From assembly GCA_002077065.1 (NCBI GenBank), contig NAJO01000146.1, positions 1-10,850 of the forward strand: a DNA stretch of 10,850 bases, read 5' to 3'. Position numbers and translations under genes: made by a program. Under the pieces are notes generated by a model. The model was given only the letters and a program-made list of their open reading frames with translations. It ran no database searches and was not told where the DNA came from. Below are positions 8,578-10,850 of the stretch, one piece after another; position 1 is the stretch's first letter; each line of letters begins with the position of its first letter. The stretch is from Cryoendolithus antarcticus. Its lineage: Eukaryota; Ascomycota; Dothideomycetes; Cladosporiales; Cladosporiaceae.

Positions 8578-8838
8578 GTGGCTATGAAGATGTCAGTCGA
8601 TAATTTCGCTATGCTTAGCATCGAGTCTTGCTTGTTAGAAGACTTGGAGGACGCATTCACAGCCCAGACGGTAATGCGTTTGTACGACGACTTCGTCCGA
8701 AAGACTACGGCAGAAAAGGAGGAGTCGGTGACAGAGCGTTCACATACACAAGAGAAAGTGCATGTTCTTGAAGAAGGGCTCCATACTTTGATGTACTACA
8801 GGCTTTCTAGGCATACGTGTATAAGTTACATGACATGA
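8578..8838 (+). pseudogene. Orphan fragment of a dynamin-like GTPase, GED (effector) end only
   Basis: The frame reads VAMKMSVDNFAMLSIESCLLEDL, then AFTAQTVMRLYDDFVRK, then EKEESVTERSHTQEKVHVLEEGLHTL. This pattern (an Ile-Glu-x-Cys-Leu helix, a central V...L motif, a Glu-Ser/Arg-rich helix and a final LEEGL helix) is the C-terminal GTPase effector domain of fungal dynamin/Mx-like proteins. In those it packs against the stalk and supports self-assembly and GTP hydrolysis. Here there is no GTPase domain or stalk upstream: the preceding 300 bp belong to the kinase region. An acceptor-like CCACAG ends exactly at 8577, so the piece looks like a last exon left behind. After LEEGLHTL the family likeness is lost and the frame runs to a stop at 8836-8838. 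It is probably a remnant. Family assignment is from motif memory, not alignment. Confidence 0.6.
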
Positions 8839-9007
8839 TCTGTCAGAGGTTATCACCGCGATATCCAATGTCGCCCTTCATCAGATTTGTGTTGCATCAG
8901 CTTGAGAGTCATCCTAGTCGCTGATCGGCTGGGGTGTCGAAGGTGAACAGGGTACACGCGATAGAGAAGCCTTTGTCATAACGACTGTGTAGTAGCAGTA
9001 TAGGAAG
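8839..9007. other. Short intergenic gap
   Basis: This gap lies between the dynamin-like fragment and the 3' end of the minus-strand hypothetical gene. I see no open frame, repeat or RNA gene in it. Confidence 0.4.
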
Positions 9008-9883
9008 CTAACGCCTACTGCCTCGGGGAGCCATTAGCTTCCGCCTTGCGAGCTGGCCAGTCTGACGAAGTTTCCGTACCAATTGATCTCTCGATGTGCA
9101 ACACTGACATGGCCCTACACCAATCGGGTGGCTGTCGCATCGGCCACGTATACCCAGGTTCGAAAGCCGATCGGCTAAGAAAACGCCGCTTTGCAAAGCT
9201 GCTGCAGATGACGCTTCAGCAAAGAATCGCTGGTAGTATGTGCGCATCAACGCGTAGAGTCCGCGACTAACTCCTGGTACGTTACTCGCCGCAGGCAGCC
9301 AATCCGTAACAGAGCCAACGCCTGAAGAGGATAACATGAACAGATCCAAAGTGCCGAAAGTAACGAAGGTCGCACAGATATCGCTGAACTGCTGCCGGCT
9401 ATTTGTGGGTGGTATGGGCTCGAGTGTTCGCCAAAACGGTTGACATGGCAGTTCTGCACTCAGTCGGAGCTCCAGTCTTCTCACCCTTGGAAGTTGCCGA
9501 TGGGCATACAGTGGGCGCGAGTACATGGATAGGAATTCAATCTCCGGAAAGGTAAGACTATCAGGTAGGTGTAGCGCAGCCCGTGCAGCTTCACTCTGTT
9601 GCCAGACTTGAGCTTCGTGGAGATGCATCGGAACGACTGCACGGAATGTATTCAGACCGTGAAGATAGTCCATAGCTTCGTCGTGAATTTGTCCACATGT
9701 GGACAGTAAGTTGGGAGAGAGATTGTGTCGTTAGTGCGGCACATAGCGTTTGTGCTCATCTGTCAAGTTACGGACGTCGATACATTGGTCAGCCACGAGG
9801 ACAATATCATACTGCCATAGCTCTACAACAGAGTTCTTTACGAAGTGCGATACATGCACGAGCGTAGCCTCACATCGTTGACT
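9008..9883 (-). pseudogene. Fungal hypothetical protein gene interrupted by a stop codon
   Basis: The 221-residue frame from the ATG at 9671-9673 to 9008 starts MDYLHGLNTFRAVVPMHLHEA and later has LPRVRRLELRL and CATFVTFGTLDLF. Reading upstream in the same frame gives NLSPNLLSTCGQIHDEA directly before that ATG. The pattern L-x-T-C-x-Q-I-x-x-E-A is common near the start of many fungal proteins of unknown function (the 'LLRTCRQIYDEA' style). So the ATG at 9673 is probably internal. Just upstream is TAA at 9731-9733, and beyond it the frame is open for 50 more codons to 9883, with a coding look (VVELWQYDIVLVADQ, VRNLTDEHKRYVPH). A TAG at 9885-9887 sits inside a TTAG acceptor-like site. Either the gene is broken by one nonsense change, or the true start lies in a short exon I missed. 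No function can be assigned. Confidence 0.5.
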
Positions 9884-9907
9884 CTAATGACATCAGGTTT
9901 AAGTTTT

Positions 9908-10850
9908 TCATTCCCCGGGCATACCGTTCCGTAAGTTCGGATACTTGCTATGAGGGTAGCGTAGCACGTTGTTGCTTGTGTCAAGATAACCAAAATGCTG
10001 CACGGCGTTTGATATCAAGCTGTCACCCGTTGCGCTTGATTTGTCTCCACTGACTTCCCACCACACTACTCCCCCAAGTCCTTTAGCTGCGATGTAGTCT
10101 GCATTGGCATTTGCAGCCCACGGAGTATCAAAGGAAACCATCGTGCGGGTTATCGGATCGTAACTCCATGAAGCACACGCTGATCTGTCGTAGTGGATCA
10201 CCGTCCCTGACTGTGGTAGCGCCTGTAATACTTTAGCTCAGTGCGACACACTATCCCTAAAAGGGAGCATTTTCACCTTGTAGTCCCAGACCCCCCTTTC
10301 CCACTCGCCCTGACCCACCCCCATGTAAGGCTGGCCCGGTCCTTCCGTTTCCACGAATGCTCTACCATAGAGTGGTATACCTAGTGTTATCTTGCCTGGA
10401 TGCACCCCCTGCCGCAGATATTCAGCTATAGCAGCGTCCGTGCTGTATGGTGTGCTCTCTGGATTCTCCTTGGACGCATAAGTATTCGCTAAATGTCCTG
10501 AAACTGTGTTTGAATTAGTCACCTGCTCCTTGATCCAGTCGCATCACACATACCAGTCGACCACGATCCTATGTAATCGTAGGCCATCAAATTCCACCAG
10601 TCGATCAAAATGTCCATCTCTGGAACATATATGTTTCTGACGTTGTTGACGCTCGCAGGGCATACTACGGTAAGCCAAAAGTGGGGACTACCTTCGACAC
10701 TTTGGGAATACACGTCGAGCGCCGCACGAACTGCACGGATCAGCTGTAGGAAATCGTTTCCTTGGGAGGGATTGGCAGGATACTCCCAGTCTACATCAAC
10801 TCCGTCGAACCCCAAGTCCTTAACGAGATCGACGGCCGTCTGGGCAAACA
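9908..10850 (-). CDS. GH18 class V endochitinase, partial (5' end off the window)
   Basis: This is a glycoside hydrolase family 18 chitinase, which cleaves internal beta-1,4 bonds of chitin; fungal members act in wall remodelling, nutrition or mycoparasitism. Exons are 10554 to beyond 10850, 10277-10503 and 9908-10222. Intron 10504-10553 (50 bp) is GTATGT, branch GACTAAT, acceptor ACACAG, phase 1. Intron 10223-10276 (54 bp) is GTGAAA...TTACAG, phase 0. The active-site motif DGVDVDWEYP is intact, with the catalytic Glu codon at 10783-10785. Further hallmarks are NLMAYDYIGSW, SGHLANTY, ITLGIPLYGRAF, GVWDYK, SFDTPWAANANADYIAAKGLGG and VVWWEVSGDKS. The end, YPHSKYPNLRNGMPGE, closes the domain as in Trichoderma CHIT42-type enzymes, with no chitin-binding module after it. 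The N-terminal barrel strands and any signal peptide lie outside the window. Nothing visible suggests inactivation. Confidence 0.93.

Noticed and set aside
9690..9705. Perfect 16-bp palindrome TGTCCACATGTGGACA
   Set aside because: It lies within the coding-like frame of the hypothetical gene and is explained by codons for the STCGQ segment; no reason to see a regulatory site.
10523..10553. A 31-bp intron in the chitinase ending at GAGCAG
   Set aside because: It is too short and gives a stop after splicing; the 50-bp intron ending at ACACAG restores the conserved SWSTVSGHLAN sequence.

Overview
The window looks like nuclear DNA of a filamentous ascomycete, probably Pezizomycotina and perhaps Dothideomycetes. 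The evidence is short GT-AG introns of 45-62 bp in every recognisable multi-exon gene, a Zn2Cys6 zinc cluster split by an intron, a fungal class V GH18 chitinase, a fungal FHA-plus-kinase protein, and a decayed Tad-type LINE reverse transcriptase. The class-level placement is an impression from protein style; I could not test it. The region reads as accessory and partly eroded: intact genes alternate with fragments and long stretches with no gene.

Left part (1-5114). A small basic reading frame on the minus strand (142-441) may be a terminal exon or a small protein. A two-exon Zn2Cys6 regulator lies on the minus strand (1060-1972) and ends without room for the usual fungal regulatory domain. 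Next comes a minus-strand LINE reverse-transcriptase relic (about 2690-3271) with two in-frame stops. Then about 1.8 kb (3272-5114) holds no gene I can defend, only a pyrimidine-rich stretch and a perfect 16-bp palindrome.

Centre (5115-8840). Two genes stand head to head. On the minus strand is a three-exon gene for a 375-residue basic, coiled-coil protein of a fungal family I know only as hypothetical proteins. On the plus strand is an FHA-like/serine-threonine kinase gene with at least three exons and all catalytic motifs intact. The minus-strand start codon and the first open codon of the kinase frame are under 30 bp apart, and the kinase frame has no ATG of its own there, so the two 5' ends must share or overlap control DNA. 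Directly downstream of the kinase are a possible C-terminal tail exon and an orphan fragment matching the C-terminal GTPase effector domain (GED) of fungal dynamin-like proteins.

Right part (8841-10850). A minus-strand hypothetical gene (9008-9883) carries an LLSTCGQIHDEA-type segment like many fungal proteins of unknown function, but a TAA interrupts it. The 3' two-thirds of a GH18 endochitinase gene follows on the same strand and runs off the right edge. Apart from the central divergent pair, nothing suggests that these genes work in one pathway. A kinase, a coiled-coil basic partner and a dynamin remnant side by side is the arrangement most worth following up.
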